DNA of 9,428 bases from Candidatus Uhrbacteria bacterium (GCA_903828685.1 CAIKNB010000066.1:1-9428); one strand, 5' to 3'. Shown: positions 1 through 7,388, counted from the stretch's first letter. The notes: generated by a model from the letters alone, not told the origin. Made by a program: numbers and translations.

Positions 1-1
1 G

Positions 2-289
2 AAGCTCATGGCTGCGCCCATGGATATCGGACCGGTCAACTTGGGCAGCGATTTGGATATGCCGCTCGTGGACGTGGCGCAACGCATCATCGAGATGACA
101 GGCTCGACCTCACGCATCAAATTCGAAGCGCCGCTGTTGTTCATGACACCGCTGGGTTTGCCTGATCTTACCAAGGCCAAAGAAAAACTTAGTTGGCTGC
201 CGCTGGTCTCGCTAGACGAAGGACTTAAGCGCAGCATAGATTACACCATGTCGCATAAGGCGCTGTTGGGCTTCACCATGGGTGGATAA
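2..289 (+). CDS. NAD-dependent epimerase/dehydratase (SDR), C-terminal fragment
   Basis: This is the last 95 residues of a gene that begins upstream of the window; the frame is open from the first bases and ends at TAA 287-289. The visible part matches the substrate-binding C-terminal lobe of extended SDR enzymes that act on nucleotide sugars, such as UDP-glucuronate decarboxylase or dTDP-glucose dehydratase. Recognisable pieces are the VNLGSD segment (NxG type), a helix VDVAQRIIEMTG, and the terminal PDLTKAKEKLSW followed by LVSLDEGLKRSIDYT. The family's usual acidic/arginine segment before PD (DDPxxRxPD) is replaced by a hydrophobic FMTPLGLPD, so the exact substrate is uncertain. The enzyme would be cytoplasmic and provide an activated sugar for the glycosyltransferases that follow. 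The Rossmann domain and the YxxxK catalytic motif lie outside the window. Confidence 0.85.
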   Translation, partial: KLMAAPMDIGPVNLGSDLDMPLVDVAQRIIEMTGSTSRIKFEAPLLFMTPLGLPDLTKAKEKLSWLPLVSLDEGLKRSIDYTMSHKALLGFTMGG

Positions 290-324
290 TCCCTTGCAAT
301 CTAGCCAAAATGTCAAGGATGCCG

Positions 325-330
325 TAAGCT
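325..330 (+). promoter_or_regulatory. Possible -10 box for a leaderless transcript of the GT cluster
   Basis: TAAGCT lies exactly 6 bases before the ATG at 337, the distance expected if transcription starts at the start codon itself. No convincing -35 is seen; TTGCAA at 294-299 is too far upstream. No Shine-Dalgarno is well placed, since AAGGA at 315-319 is 17 bases from the ATG. The match is weak and is supported mainly by the similar spacing seen ahead of the genes at 7389 and 6709. Confidence 0.22.
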
Positions 331-336
331 ATCGGC

Positions 337-1017
337 ATGAGGATTATTGCCGTAATTCCAGCTTATAACGAGGAAAAACGGATAGCCGAAACAATCGAAA
401 AATTACAGCCGCTCGTGGACGGCATCATTGTGGTAGACGACGGTTCATTAGACAAGACCGCGGATGCGGCCAAAGCGGCTGGCGCTATCGTATTGCGGCA
501 TGCTTTGAACCGCGGGCAAGGAGCGGGGTTGCGCACCGGCACTGAAGCGGCTTTGCGCTTGGGCGCGGATATCATCGTGCACATCGACGCCGACGGCCAG
601 CATGATCCGAGTTTCATCCCGGCGCTCGTGGAACCGATCAAGGCAGGAGAAGCTGACGTTGTTTTTGGTTCGCGTTTCATGGGCTTGGCTCCGGTGAACA
701 TGCCGCTGCGGCGCAAGATGTTGCTGCGTGGCGCGCGACTGTTCAATACTTTTGCCGTGGGTATTCCGAATACAGTCACGGATCCGCAGAGTGGTCTGCG
801 CGCGTTCAAGGCCAGCGCTGCAGAAAAAATCGACTTCAAGCAAGACCGCATGGCGCATACTTCGGAGATTTTGCGTTTGGCTACGCGTTCGGATCTGCGT
901 TGGAAGGAAGTTCCGGTCGAAGTCAGGTACACGGCCGACACGCTGGCCAAAGGACAATTCGGCGGCGGACCGTTCCGCATCGTGTGGCAATTGTTCTTAG
1001 GCATGTTCAATAAATAA
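337..1017 (+). CDS. Glycosyltransferase family 2, DPM1/polyprenol-phosphate sugar synthase-like
   Basis: This 226-residue GT-A fold enzyme probably transfers a sugar from a nucleotide donor to a polyprenyl phosphate or a related acceptor at the cytoplasmic membrane face. Family motifs are complete and in order: VIPAYNEE (residues 6-13), VVDDGS (32-37), NRGQGAGLRTG (58-68), the metal-binding DADGQHD (84-90), GSRF (111-114) and DPQSGLRAF (149-157). It has no C-terminal membrane segments, so it is the short soluble form. In such cases the membrane part is usually a separate small protein, and a DUF2304 gene begins 4 bases downstream. The ATG at 337 is used because it directly precedes the first beta strand (MRIIAVIPAYNEE). 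The specific sugar and acceptor cannot be read from the sequence. Confidence 0.9.
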   Translation: MRIIAVIPAYNEEKRIAETIEKLQPLVDGIIVVDDGSLDKTADAAKAAGAIVLRHALNRGQGAGLRTGTEAALRLGADIIVHIDADGQHDPSFIPALVEPIKAGEADVVFGSRFMGLAPVNMPLRRKMLLRGARLFNTFAVGIPNTVTDPQSGLRAFKASAAEKIDFKQDRMAHTSEILRLATRSDLRWKEVPVEVRYTADTLAKGQFGGGPFRIVWQLFLGMFNK

Positions 1018-1021
1018 ACAT

Positions 1022-1357
1022 ATGCTTATCCAATTCGTTCTCGTTGCCATCCTGCTAGGTGCACTGCTCATGACCTGGAAGCGCGCTAAGCAAAACGTGA
1101 TCTCTTTTGGCGAAGCGTTTGCGTGGAGCGTGCTGTGGATCGGCGCCGGCGTGGTCGTGCTTCTGCCGCAAACCACGACTTTGGTCGCGAACTTTTTCGG
1201 CGTGGGCCGAGGTTCGGACTTTGTCCTCTACGCCGCAGTCGTGACTTTATTTGTGCTCATCTTCAAGATTTTCATTTCGCTTGATCGCATGGAGCGTAAT
1301 TTGACCGAGATGGTGCGCAAGGAGGCTCTGCGGGATTTGCCGGAACAGCATGAATGA
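1022..1357 (+). CDS. DUF2304 family small membrane protein
   Basis: This 111-residue protein has three hydrophobic segments, at about residues 3-19, 31-49 and 67-86, then a charged cytoplasmic tail (LDRMERNLTEMVRKEALRDL). Size, topology and the S-x-G-E-A-x-x-W-S-V-x-W turn between segments 1 and 2 fit the DUF2304 family. Genes of that family are commonly found directly after DPM1-like GT2 genes, as here (4-base gap). The role usually inferred, though not shown, is a membrane anchor or accessory for that transferase. No Shine-Dalgarno precedes it, so translational coupling to the GT2 gene is likely. It overlaps the next gene by 8 bases. Confidence 0.85.
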   Translation: MLIQFVLVAILLGALLMTWKRAKQNVISFGEAFAWSVLWIGAGVVVLLPQTTTLVANFFGVGRGSDFVLYAAVVTLFVLIFKIFISLDRMERNLTEMVRKEALRDLPEQHE

Positions 1358-2435
1358 GATTTTGTTGCCCACAGTAGACATCATTGTCCTGCTGTATAAG
1401 AACGCGCAGTTCATGCCCGCGTTGTTTTCTGGTTTGGCTGAGTTAGATTACCCGCGCGATTGCATGACTCTGCATCTGGTGGATAACGGACCGGGTGATG
1501 GAACGCTCCCTGAAGCCGGACGGCAGATGGAAAAATTCGCAGGCAGACTTCCTAAAACCATCATTCACGAACCGGGCAAGAATTTAGGATTCACGGGCGG
1601 AAATAATCTGGCCATGCGCCAGGCTTTGGAGCGCAATGCGGATTATATTTATCTTTTGAACGGCGACGCGTGTTTTGAGCCGCAAGCCTTGATGGAAGCG
1701 GTGAAAGCCGCGGAAAAGAATCCGCAGATTGGCGCGGTCCAATCGCTTTTGGTGCTGCAGCAGAATCCAGACGAGATAAATTCATGGGGCAATGCCTTAC
1801 ATTATTTGGGTTTTGGTTATGCTTTTGGTTATCAGCGCAAAAAAAGCGAAGCGCCGCATGAAATGAAAGAAATCGCATATCCATCCGGCGCCGGCGTGCT
1901 TTTGAGGTCCAGCGCTTTGCGCAAAGTTGGCTTGTTCGACGAAATTTTTGGCTCGTATCATGAGGATTTGGATTTAGGTTGGCGCTTGCGTCTAGCCGGG
2001 TTCAGCTGCGCCATGGCTCCGCAAAGCGTAGTGCAACATCATTATGAATTTTCGCGCTCCATCCAAAAGTGGTACTGGATGGAACGCAACCGTTTCCTCA
2101 CCATCTTAAAGAATTACAAGACCGCGACTTTGGTTTGGCTTGCGCCGCAAATCATCGCGTCTGAACTGGCTCTGTTCGTCTTCGCATTTGTCAAAGGCTG
2201 GTGGCGAGACAAGCTGCGCGTGTACGCTTATCTGCTCAAACCTGCGACGTGGAAATATCTAGGCGAGCAGCGTCGCGTAGTCAATTCACTCCGCCAAGTC
2301 AATGACCGCGAGATTTTGAGGCTGACCGCGCCGACTATCGCGTATCAGGATGTGGAGAGTTGGCCCGTTAAAATATTCTTGAACCCGATTGGCCGCGCTT
2401 TGCATTGGCTGACTAAAGTCGTGGTGTTTTGGTGA
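1350..2435 (+). CDS. Glycosyltransferase family 2, WbbL/rhamnosyltransferase-like
   Basis: This 361-residue enzyme belongs to the GT2 branch that contains WbbL-type rhamnosyltransferases and builds O-antigen or cell-wall linker glycans. Motifs seen are VDIIVLLYKN (9-18), VDNGPGDGT (44-52), the hallmark NLGFTGGNN (78-86), LLNGDA (102-107, a variant of the usual LNPD metal site), GAGVLLRSSAL and HEDLDLGWRLR (about 204-214, with the catalytic-type ED pair). A hydrophobic stretch around residues 259-285 and a C-terminal amphipathic tail suggest membrane association. The start overlaps the DUF2304 gene by 8 bases (ATGAATGA). An AAGGAGG lies at 1319-1325 but is about 24 bases from the ATG, too far to serve as its ribosome site. 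The donor may be dTDP-rhamnose, but this is only a family-level guess. Confidence 0.9.
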   Translation: MNEILLPTVDIIVLLYKNAQFMPALFSGLAELDYPRDCMTLHLVDNGPGDGTLPEAGRQMEKFAGRLPKTIIHEPGKNLGFTGGNNLAMRQALERNADYIYLLNGDACFEPQALMEAVKAAEKNPQIGAVQSLLVLQQNPDEINSWGNALHYLGFGYAFGYQRKKSEAPHEMKEIAYPSGAGVLLRSSALRKVGLFDEIFGSYHEDLDLGWRLRLAGFSCAMAPQSVVQHHYEFSRSIQKWYWMERNRFLTILKNYKTATLVWLAPQIIASELALFVFAFVKGWWRDKLRVYAYLLKPATWKYLGEQRRVVNSLRQVNDREILRLTAPTIAYQDVESWPVKIFLNPIGRALHWLTKVVVFW

Positions 2436-2436
2436 T

Positions 2437-3540
2437 ATGAAAGTAATTCATTTATCCTGCGTGGCGCCGCCGCAAATTGGCGGCATCGGCAAAGTCGCGG
2501 CTAAGGAAGTCGAGCTGTTGAAGCAACGCGGGATTGACGCTCGTTTATTGGCGCCGCAGGACAAGGATTTTCCTGCGTTATGGAAATACGGCAACACGGC
2601 AATCCCGCGTCCGTTCAAGCTACGGAAGCTTTTAGCGGATTACGACATTGTGCATCTGCACTTTCCGTTCTATGGGTCGGCCGAGATCGTGGCAGTATGG
2701 AAAATATTTGGCGGCATCAAAAAACTGGTCATGACTTTGCACATGGATGCCAGAGTCGAAGCCGGACGCGATTGGATACTGGGCATCAACCGGATTTTTT
2801 TCCAACCCTGGGTCACGGGATCAGCGGACGGTCTTTTGGTCAGCTCGCTGGATTATGCCGCGAATTCTTCGTTCAAAAAATTCGTCGGATCATCCAAGCT
2901 CCATGAATTGCCTTTTGGTGTGAATGAAAAACTTTTCTGTCCAGGGCAGAGAGTACCACAGAAATTCGGTATCCCAGAAGATGCCAGAGTCATTAGTTTC
3001 GTGGGCGGCATGGATAAGCCGCATGCGTTTAAAGGCGTTGACGTCTTGCTTCAAGCTGTGGCGCGCTTGCCGCAAAATGTTTGGTGTTTGCTTTGCGGTG
3101 ACGGTGAGTTGCGTCCGGGCTACGAGGCTTTGGCTCAAGAGTTGGGGATTACGGAGCGCGTCAGATTCATCTCTCGCATGCAGGAAGACGATCTTCCCGA
3201 TATCTATCGCGCGGGCCATGTGTTCGCTTTCCCCTCGGTTTCCGGCGCTGAAGCATTCGGTTTGGTGGCGCTTGAAGCACAGGCTTGCGGTGTGCCGGTA
3301 GTGGCATCGGATTTGCCCGGCGTGCGCACAGTTGTGGAAGACAAAGTTACGGGATTTTTATCACCGCCCAAACATGTCGAAGAATTAGCCGCACACTTGC
3401 GTCTGTTGTTGGAAAATCCGGGCATGGCCGAAGAGTTCGGCCGCGCCGCGCGTCAACGCGTGGAAGAAAAATTTACCTGGCAGAGACATTTGGATGGATT
3501 GCTGGGGGTATATGAAAAAATATGCGCATCGCCGTCTTAA
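2437..3540 (+). CDS. Glycosyltransferase family 4 (GT-B fold), first copy
   Basis: This 367-residue retaining glycosyltransferase has both GT-B halves. The N-terminal acceptor domain shows the glycine loop PPQIGGIGKVA and DIVHLHFPFYG. The C-terminal donor domain shows ISFVGGMDKPHAFKGVDVLLQA, LLCGDGEL, and the EX7E nucleotide-sugar signature with glutamates at residues 272 and 280 (EAFGLVALE), followed by ACGVPVVASDLPGV. It would act on the inner membrane face, adding a sugar to the growing lipid-linked glycan. It starts 1 base after the WbbL-like gene and its end overlaps the next GT4 by 19 bases, so it is co-transcribed. The two GT4 enzymes differ widely in sequence and are not a recent duplication. 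Donor and acceptor are not determinable here. Confidence 0.92.
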   Translation: MKVIHLSCVAPPQIGGIGKVAAKEVELLKQRGIDARLLAPQDKDFPALWKYGNTAIPRPFKLRKLLADYDIVHLHFPFYGSAEIVAVWKIFGGIKKLVMTLHMDARVEAGRDWILGINRIFFQPWVTGSADGLLVSSLDYAANSSFKKFVGSSKLHELPFGVNEKLFCPGQRVPQKFGIPEDARVISFVGGMDKPHAFKGVDVLLQAVARLPQNVWCLLCGDGELRPGYEALAQELGITERVRFISRMQEDDLPDIYRAGHVFAFPSVSGAEAFGLVALEAQACGVPVVASDLPGVRTVVEDKVTGFLSPPKHVEELAAHLRLLLENPGMAEEFGRAARQRVEEKFTWQRHLDGLLGVYEKICASPS

Positions 3541-4607
3541 GCAACGCTTATCCGCCGAAGATGCAAGGCGGTGCGGGTAACATAGCTTTTGAATATTCCA
3601 AGGCGCTCGAACAGTCGGGACACGAAGTCAAAGTCTTCGGACCTGACGAAATTTTTCATCTCCTGTCGAGATTGCCGCCGCTGGCGCGATTGTCTTTCCA
3701 TTTGCATGATCTGAAGCCGCGGAAAAAAATCGTGGACGAAATTTTAGCCTGGAAACCGGATGTTCTGATTTCGCATAATCTCACGGGCTGCGGATTCGGT
3801 ACTCCGCGGGCCGTCCAAAAATCCGGAGTGCGCTGGCTGCATGTTTTGCATGATGTTCAGCTCTTCGAACCGTCCGGACAAATCATCTATGCAGAGAAAT
3901 TTGTTTTCATGCGGAAAATCTGGCGAAGTTTTTGGGCCAGCCTGCGGCGTAAGAGTCTTGGCGCGCCGGATGTCGTGATTTCGCCGACTAAATGGCTGAT
4001 GCAGGAACATAAGAAATTCGGATTCTTCAAACAGACAAAAAATCAGATTCTGCCCAATCCGGTGGAACCTGCTGTCGAATCAGTAAACAGCGCGCGCGAC
4101 AGCCGCAAGATCTTGTATGTCGGGCGGCTTGATTCGGATAAGGGCATCGACGTCTTACTCGCAGCTTGGCCTCGTATCAAGGAAGCGACCAGCAGCTGGG
4201 TGGTGATTGGTGCAGGGCAGCGCTTGGATTATCTGCACAGCTTGAATGATCCAAAGATAGAAGCACGTGGCGCCATGCCGCGCGACAAGGTTTTAGAAGA
4301 GATGCAGCGTTGCGGCGTTTTGGTCCTGCCCTCATTAGTCATGGAGAACCAGCCCACGGTCATCCTCGAGGCTCTGGCTAACGGCTGTAAGGTCGTGGCC
4401 GCGGACGTGGGCGGCGTGCGCGAGACGCTGGGCTCGGCGGGCTGGATCTTCACGCCTGGCTCGGCGCAGGAATTTTCCAAAAGCATTCTGCAGGCTTTGC
4501 AGGATACGGACGCCAAGCGCGAGATGGCGGCCAGCGAAATCTTGCGCCTTCACGATCCTAAAGTTTTCGTAAGCTGTTTGGCTGGTTTGCTCAAATCGAA
4601 TTTATAG
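3522..4607 (+). CDS. Glycosyltransferase family 4 (GT-B fold), second copy
   Basis: This 361-residue GT4 enzyme opens with the typical IAVLSNAYPPKMQGGAGNIA and the helix EYSKALEQSGHEVKVFGP. Then come PDVLISHNL and LHVLHDVQ in the acceptor half. The donor half contains ILYVGRLDSDKGIDVLLAAW, VVIGAGQ, and the EX7E signature with glutamates at residues 275 and 283 (ENQPTVILE), followed by ANGCKVVAADVGGVRE. It is the last gene of the plus-strand glycan cluster. Its start lies inside the end of the preceding GT4 (19-base overlap) with a G-run at 3504-3508 as the only possible ribosome site. Its last 58 bases overlap the 3' end of the convergent membrane-protein gene. The role is inferred as one step of surface glycan assembly. 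Confidence 0.92.
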   Translation: MRIAVLSNAYPPKMQGGAGNIAFEYSKALEQSGHEVKVFGPDEIFHLLSRLPPLARLSFHLHDLKPRKKIVDEILAWKPDVLISHNLTGCGFGTPRAVQKSGVRWLHVLHDVQLFEPSGQIIYAEKFVFMRKIWRSFWASLRRKSLGAPDVVISPTKWLMQEHKKFGFFKQTKNQILPNPVEPAVESVNSARDSRKILYVGRLDSDKGIDVLLAAWPRIKEATSSWVVIGAGQRLDYLHSLNDPKIEARGAMPRDKVLEEMQRCGVLVLPSLVMENQPTVILEALANGCKVVAADVGGVRETLGSAGWIFTPGSAQEFSKSILQALQDTDAKREMAASEILRLHDPKVFVSCLAGLLKSNL

Positions 4608-6709
4608 ACTTTGACCGAGTGGCCCGCGCCTTTGCTCGTGTCGCCGAAGGTCCAGTTTTGTACCGCGATGCCGGAAAGCGTTTCGGAAGTGTATTCGTAA
4701 TTCCACCAATAATCATCCAGCACCACGTAGACGAGCTGGCTTTGTCCCAATTTTGCCGCGTCCCAAGCAGTGTCACGCGACGGTTCGTTGTAAGTCATGC
4801 GCAAGAACAAATCGTAGAGCGGCCCGCCTGTGGGAATGGGATAGTAAAAGACGTCGCTGGCATAACGCTTAAAACCGAATTCCGCGACAGCCGCAGCCGA
4901 GACGCTTTGGTCGGCGAGTACGGTATAAGTTTGTCCTGCAGCGTCGGTGTCGATGGCGCGAACTGCGGCCAAGTCGGCCTGGCACACGCTCCAGCCGTGT
5001 CCGGTGACCAGCGCGTCATTGCGCGGCAAGGCGTTGTAGCTCGTAGCTGCGGCGATGGCCAAAAGCAGGGCTGCGAAAGCCGCGGCTTGGAGTTGCGGCG
5101 CGCTGCGCATCTTCTGGAGCAGCAATTGCAGGCTGGGTAAAGAGGCAAGAAAAAGCAGCATGAGCGCCAGGACCGAAAGACGGTCGGTGTAGTTGCCGCG
5201 TTCGTAATCGATGAGGAAGGCAAAGTCGCCGGCGGATTTGAGGACGGTCCAAGCCACGAACATGAGGCAGGCCGAAACCATCAATATCAGTACATGCTGA
5301 CGTTGCGCTTGGCGCGTCAGCCGGACCGAGAAGCCGGCCGCGACCAACAGCACGAAAGGCAGACTCTGCGCCCAGAGCGATGACCACGAAGGCCACAGTG
5401 CGTAATGGTTGCCGATCCAGGGCAGGAAGATGCCCAGCAGCGCGCTCCAGGGAGACCAGGCGAGCAGTGCGCTCCAGCCCCAGTGGATTTCGGTTTGACT
5501 CTTGAGTCCCAGGATTACGAACATGAGCGGCACGGAACAAGCAGCCAAGATGGCGCAAACCCAAGCTGCGAAATTGCGTAGTTTGGATACGGTCGTGTCC
5601 GACATCCGCGGAATCAGCAGGAGCGCCATGACCACGAACAAGAATGGAATGCCGGAGAGCGGATGCGCGGCTGCGGACCAGAGCGCGAAAATAAACGGTG
5701 CCACCGGACTGACCGAATCTTCGGAAGCGGCGCGCGCCAGGAGCAGCGCCACTAAACCCAGGAGATACGACCAGGCTTGAGGCGTGGTAGCCACGAATGG
5801 TGCGAGCGGCAGAAGAATCAATAACGCAGGCAGAATGTTGAGGTCGTTGCGGCGCCGTCCTAAGTACAAAGCCAGAGGAACGAGCAGAGCAAAACCCGCG
5901 GGCACGAGCCATCTATCAACCTGCTCAATGGGTAGATTGGCGGTGCGTGAAATCCAGGTGGTGAAGACGTACTGGCCCAGGTAATACAAAGGCTTGGGCG
6001 AGAGCGTGCCGCTTGCCAGGATGATTTTTTCCGAGGCTACATGCAAAAAGCCGTCAAAGCCGAAACCGAGTTTGTAGAGCAGGGGAGCGATGGCCGTGGT
6101 GCAGAACAGCGCGACGGCAGAAAGCATGGCCGTGAACGCGGGCCAGTCCGTGAGCCAGGCCGAGAAGATGACGCAGCACCAGGTTAGTGCGATGGCGAGC
6201 AGCGTTCCGGCAGGCAAGAGCGGCCAGGGTGTGCGGATGGAATCCAGTACCGCGCCTTGGAGCGCGCCGTTCATCACATACGCCGCAGAGACCAGGGCGC
6301 AAACCACAAGCACCAGAGAAAGGAATACTTCGCGGGCCGTATGCGGAGCATGTTTTTTTAGCGTGTCCTCGTCAACCAAGGGCACGCAGAGCGTAATGAT
6401 GTAGCACAGAGCCATGGCTGCCAGCAGTATCCAGGGGTCGCTGGCGGCGGATAAATTTTTCCCCGCATAGAACCAGGCCGTCTCTAGCAGCGAAAAGATG
6501 CCGAAAAATAGCATGACGCCGCACGTCGTGGCTGCGGGCCAGCCAGCTTTGGGGAAAAGTCGCCGTCCTATGAGATAAGCGGGGAATAATACGGCGAAGA
6601 AGGCCACGAATTGCACCGCGGCTTGGATCGGCAGGTGGCTGTAATAGCTCATCGCGAAAACGCCTGTGATTACCAGGCCAGCCAGCAGGTCCTTGAGTTT
6701 TTCGCCCAT
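4550..6709 (-). CDS. Large polytopic membrane protein, GT-C glycosyltransferase-like, with soluble C-terminal domain
   Basis: This is a protein of 719 residues if it starts at the ATG at 6709. A GTG at 6730 would add 7 residues, but the ATG is preferred because the first membrane segment follows it directly (MGEKLKDLLAGLV). Roughly the first 555 residues hold a dozen or more hydrophobic segments with short loops. After about the seventh segment comes a larger loop with GFGFDGFLH (D219, H223 by this numbering) and then PKPLYYLGQY; an acidic residue in an early outer loop is the layout of GT-C lipid-linked sugar transferases. Other polar islands are AHPLSG and DYERGNYTDRLS. About 160 C-terminal residues form a soluble, aromatic-rich domain, probably outside the cell. 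I cannot assign a named family. Its location beside a glycan cluster supports, but does not prove, a role in outer-face glycan transfer. The 3' end overlaps the convergent GT4 gene by 58 bases. Confidence 0.75.
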   Translation of the reverse strand: MGEKLKDLLAGLVITGVFAMSYYSHLPIQAAVQFVAFFAVLFPAYLIGRRLFPKAGWPAATTCGVMLFFGIFSLLETAWFYAGKNLSAASDPWILLAAMALCYIITLCVPLVDEDTLKKHAPHTAREVFLSLVLVVCALVSAAYVMNGALQGAVLDSIRTPWPLLPAGTLLAIALTWCCVIFSAWLTDWPAFTAMLSAVALFCTTAIAPLLYKLGFGFDGFLHVASEKIILASGTLSPKPLYYLGQYVFTTWISRTANLPIEQVDRWLVPAGFALLVPLALYLGRRRNDLNILPALLILLPLAPFVATTPQAWSYLLGLVALLLARAASEDSVSPVAPFIFALWSAAAHPLSGIPFLFVVMALLLIPRMSDTTVSKLRNFAAWVCAILAACSVPLMFVILGLKSQTEIHWGWSALLAWSPWSALLGIFLPWIGNHYALWPSWSSLWAQSLPFVLLVAAGFSVRLTRQAQRQHVLILMVSACLMFVAWTVLKSAGDFAFLIDYERGNYTDRLSVLALMLLFLASLPSLQLLLQKMRSAPQLQAAAFAALLLAIAAATSYNALPRNDALVTGHGWSVCQADLAAVRAIDTDAAGQTYTVLADQSVSAAAVAEFGFKRYASDVFYYPIPTGGPLYDLFLRMTYNEPSRDTAWDAAKLGQSQLVYVVLDDYWWNYEYTSETLSGIAVQNWTFGDTSKGAGHSVKVYKFDLSKPAKQLTKTLGS

Positions 6710-6722
6710 ACGCGAGCATAAT
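6693..6722 (+). promoter_or_regulatory. Candidate promoter for the CDP-alcohol phosphatidyltransferase
   Basis: TTGAGT (6693-6698) and CATAAT (6717-6722) are separated by 18 bases, matching sigma-70-type -35 (4/6) and -10 (5/6) boxes. Transcription would start near 6729, giving a leader of about 15 bases with no Shine-Dalgarno before ATG 6744. The -35 box lies inside the 5' end of the divergent membrane-protein gene. Confidence 0.35.
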
Positions 6723-6726
6723 GGTA
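6715..6726 (-). promoter_or_regulatory. Candidate -10 region for the minus-strand membrane protein
   Basis: Read on the minus strand, TACCAT is directly followed by TATGCT, which ends 5 bases before ATG 6709. Either hexamer could be a -10; the second would give a leaderless mRNA. No good -35 is visible; the best is TTCATA, 16 bases upstream of TACCAT. The same GCTACCAT string recurs before the gene at 7389. The site overlaps the -10 of the divergent gene, so the two promoters may compete. Confidence 0.28.
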
Positions 6727-6743
6727 GCACACTACCGCGGTAT

Positions 6744-7334
6744 ATGAACTATCTGATGACCAACGAGAACGTCCGAGTCTATTGGTACGACAAGTTGCTG
6801 GCTAAGACCGTTCTGCGGCTGATTCCGCGGGACATACATCCCAACCATCTTACCATCCTGCGCGTGATCATGACGCCATTCATTTTGTATTACTTGTGGT
6901 TGGAGAATTGGAATGTGGTGGTGCCGTTCTTCCTGTTTGCCGCCCTGACGGACTTGTTCGACGGTTCGTTGGCGCGCACGCGCAAACAAATCACCACTTG
7001 GGGAACCATTGCCGATCCCATCGCGGACAAGCTGCTTATCGCCTCCGTGGTCATCCTTTTCGTGGCTAAGGAAATCAATGTGTATTTTGCCGGCGTCATC
7101 GTGTTTGTCGAAGCATCCATCGCCACCATGGCCGTGGTGCGTAAAATCCGCGGCAATCCGTTCATCAGCGCCAACTGGTACGGCAAGATGAAGATGTTGT
7201 TCCAAGTCATCGGCGTGTCGGCCCTGCTCATCGCGCGCTGGTCCGGCGTGGAACTTTTTGTGCCGTTTTCCGTGGGCACGCTTTCCATCGCCATCTTGTT
7301 CGCCCTGATGTCGCTCTATACTTACGGTCTGTGA
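6744..7334 (+). CDS. CDP-alcohol phosphatidyltransferase (PgsA-like)
   Basis: This 196-residue integral membrane enzyme should replace the CMP of a CDP-alcohol, normally CDP-diacylglycerol, with a second alcohol such as glycerol-3-phosphate, making phospholipid head groups. The full family signature is present at residues 70-95: D-L-F-D-G-S-L-A-R, eight residues, then G-T-I-A-D-P-I-A-D, with all four metal-binding aspartates (70, 73, 91, 95). The upstream HPNHLTILR (32-40) is also typical. Hydrophobic segments flank the motif. ATG 6744 is chosen over an in-frame ATG at 6666: the family N-terminus fits a start near MNYLMTNENVRVYW, and the longer form would run through the start of the divergent gene and through both predicted -10 boxes. 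Phosphatidylglycerolphosphate synthase is the most common activity, but other acceptors cannot be excluded. Confidence 0.9.
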   Translation: MNYLMTNENVRVYWYDKLLAKTVLRLIPRDIHPNHLTILRVIMTPFILYYLWLENWNVVVPFFLFAALTDLFDGSLARTRKQITTWGTIADPIADKLLIASVVILFVAKEINVYFAGVIVFVEASIATMAVVRKIRGNPFISANWYGKMKMLFQVIGVSALLIARWSGVELFVPFSVGTLSIAILFALMSLYTYGL

Positions 7335-7336
7335 TC

Positions 7337-7370
7337 CGGCGCGCGGTCGGGATTTGCCGAGAGCGCGCCG
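7337..7370 (+). other. GC-rich hairpin in the intergenic gap
   Basis: CGGCGCGC (7337-7344) pairs perfectly with GCGCGCCG (7363-7370), and inside it TCGG (7347-7350) pairs with CCGA (7357-7360) around a 6-base loop. It starts 3 bases after the stop of the phosphatidyltransferase gene but has no T-run on either side, so it is not a standard intrinsic terminator. It could protect the mRNA 3' end or weaken read-through. It contains the candidate -35 box of the next gene. Confidence 0.5.
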
Positions 7371-7382
7371 CTAGGCTACCAT
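7354..7382 (+). promoter_or_regulatory. Candidate promoter, leaderless, for the PH-domain gene
   Basis: TTGCCG (7354-7359) and TACCAT (7377-7382) are spaced by 17 bases, the optimal sigma-70 distance, each matching 4 of 6 consensus bases. The -10 ends 6 bases before ATG 7389, so transcription would begin at or next to the start codon. No Shine-Dalgarno is present in the gap, which agrees with a leaderless mRNA. Confidence 0.42.
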
Positions 7383-7388
7383 AGCGCC

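Noticed and set aside
363..1010. 215-codon open frame antisense to the DPM1-like GT2
   Set aside because: The plus strand frame has every GT2 motif; the antisense product has no recognisable features and no start context.
1319..1325. AAGGAGG as ribosome binding site of the WbbL-like gene
   Set aside because: It lies about 24 bases before the start codon, too far to place the ribosome there, and sits within DUF2304 codons.
5016..5912. 298-codon open frame on the minus strand inside the membrane-protein gene
   Set aside because: It is an arginine/alanine/histidine-rich frame without any domain, caused by the GC-rich codons of the real gene in the other frame.
6666..6743. N-terminal extension of the CDP-alcohol phosphatidyltransferase from an in-frame ATG at 6666
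   Set aside because: It would overlap the divergent gene's start and the predicted promoters, and the extra 26 residues do not resemble the family.
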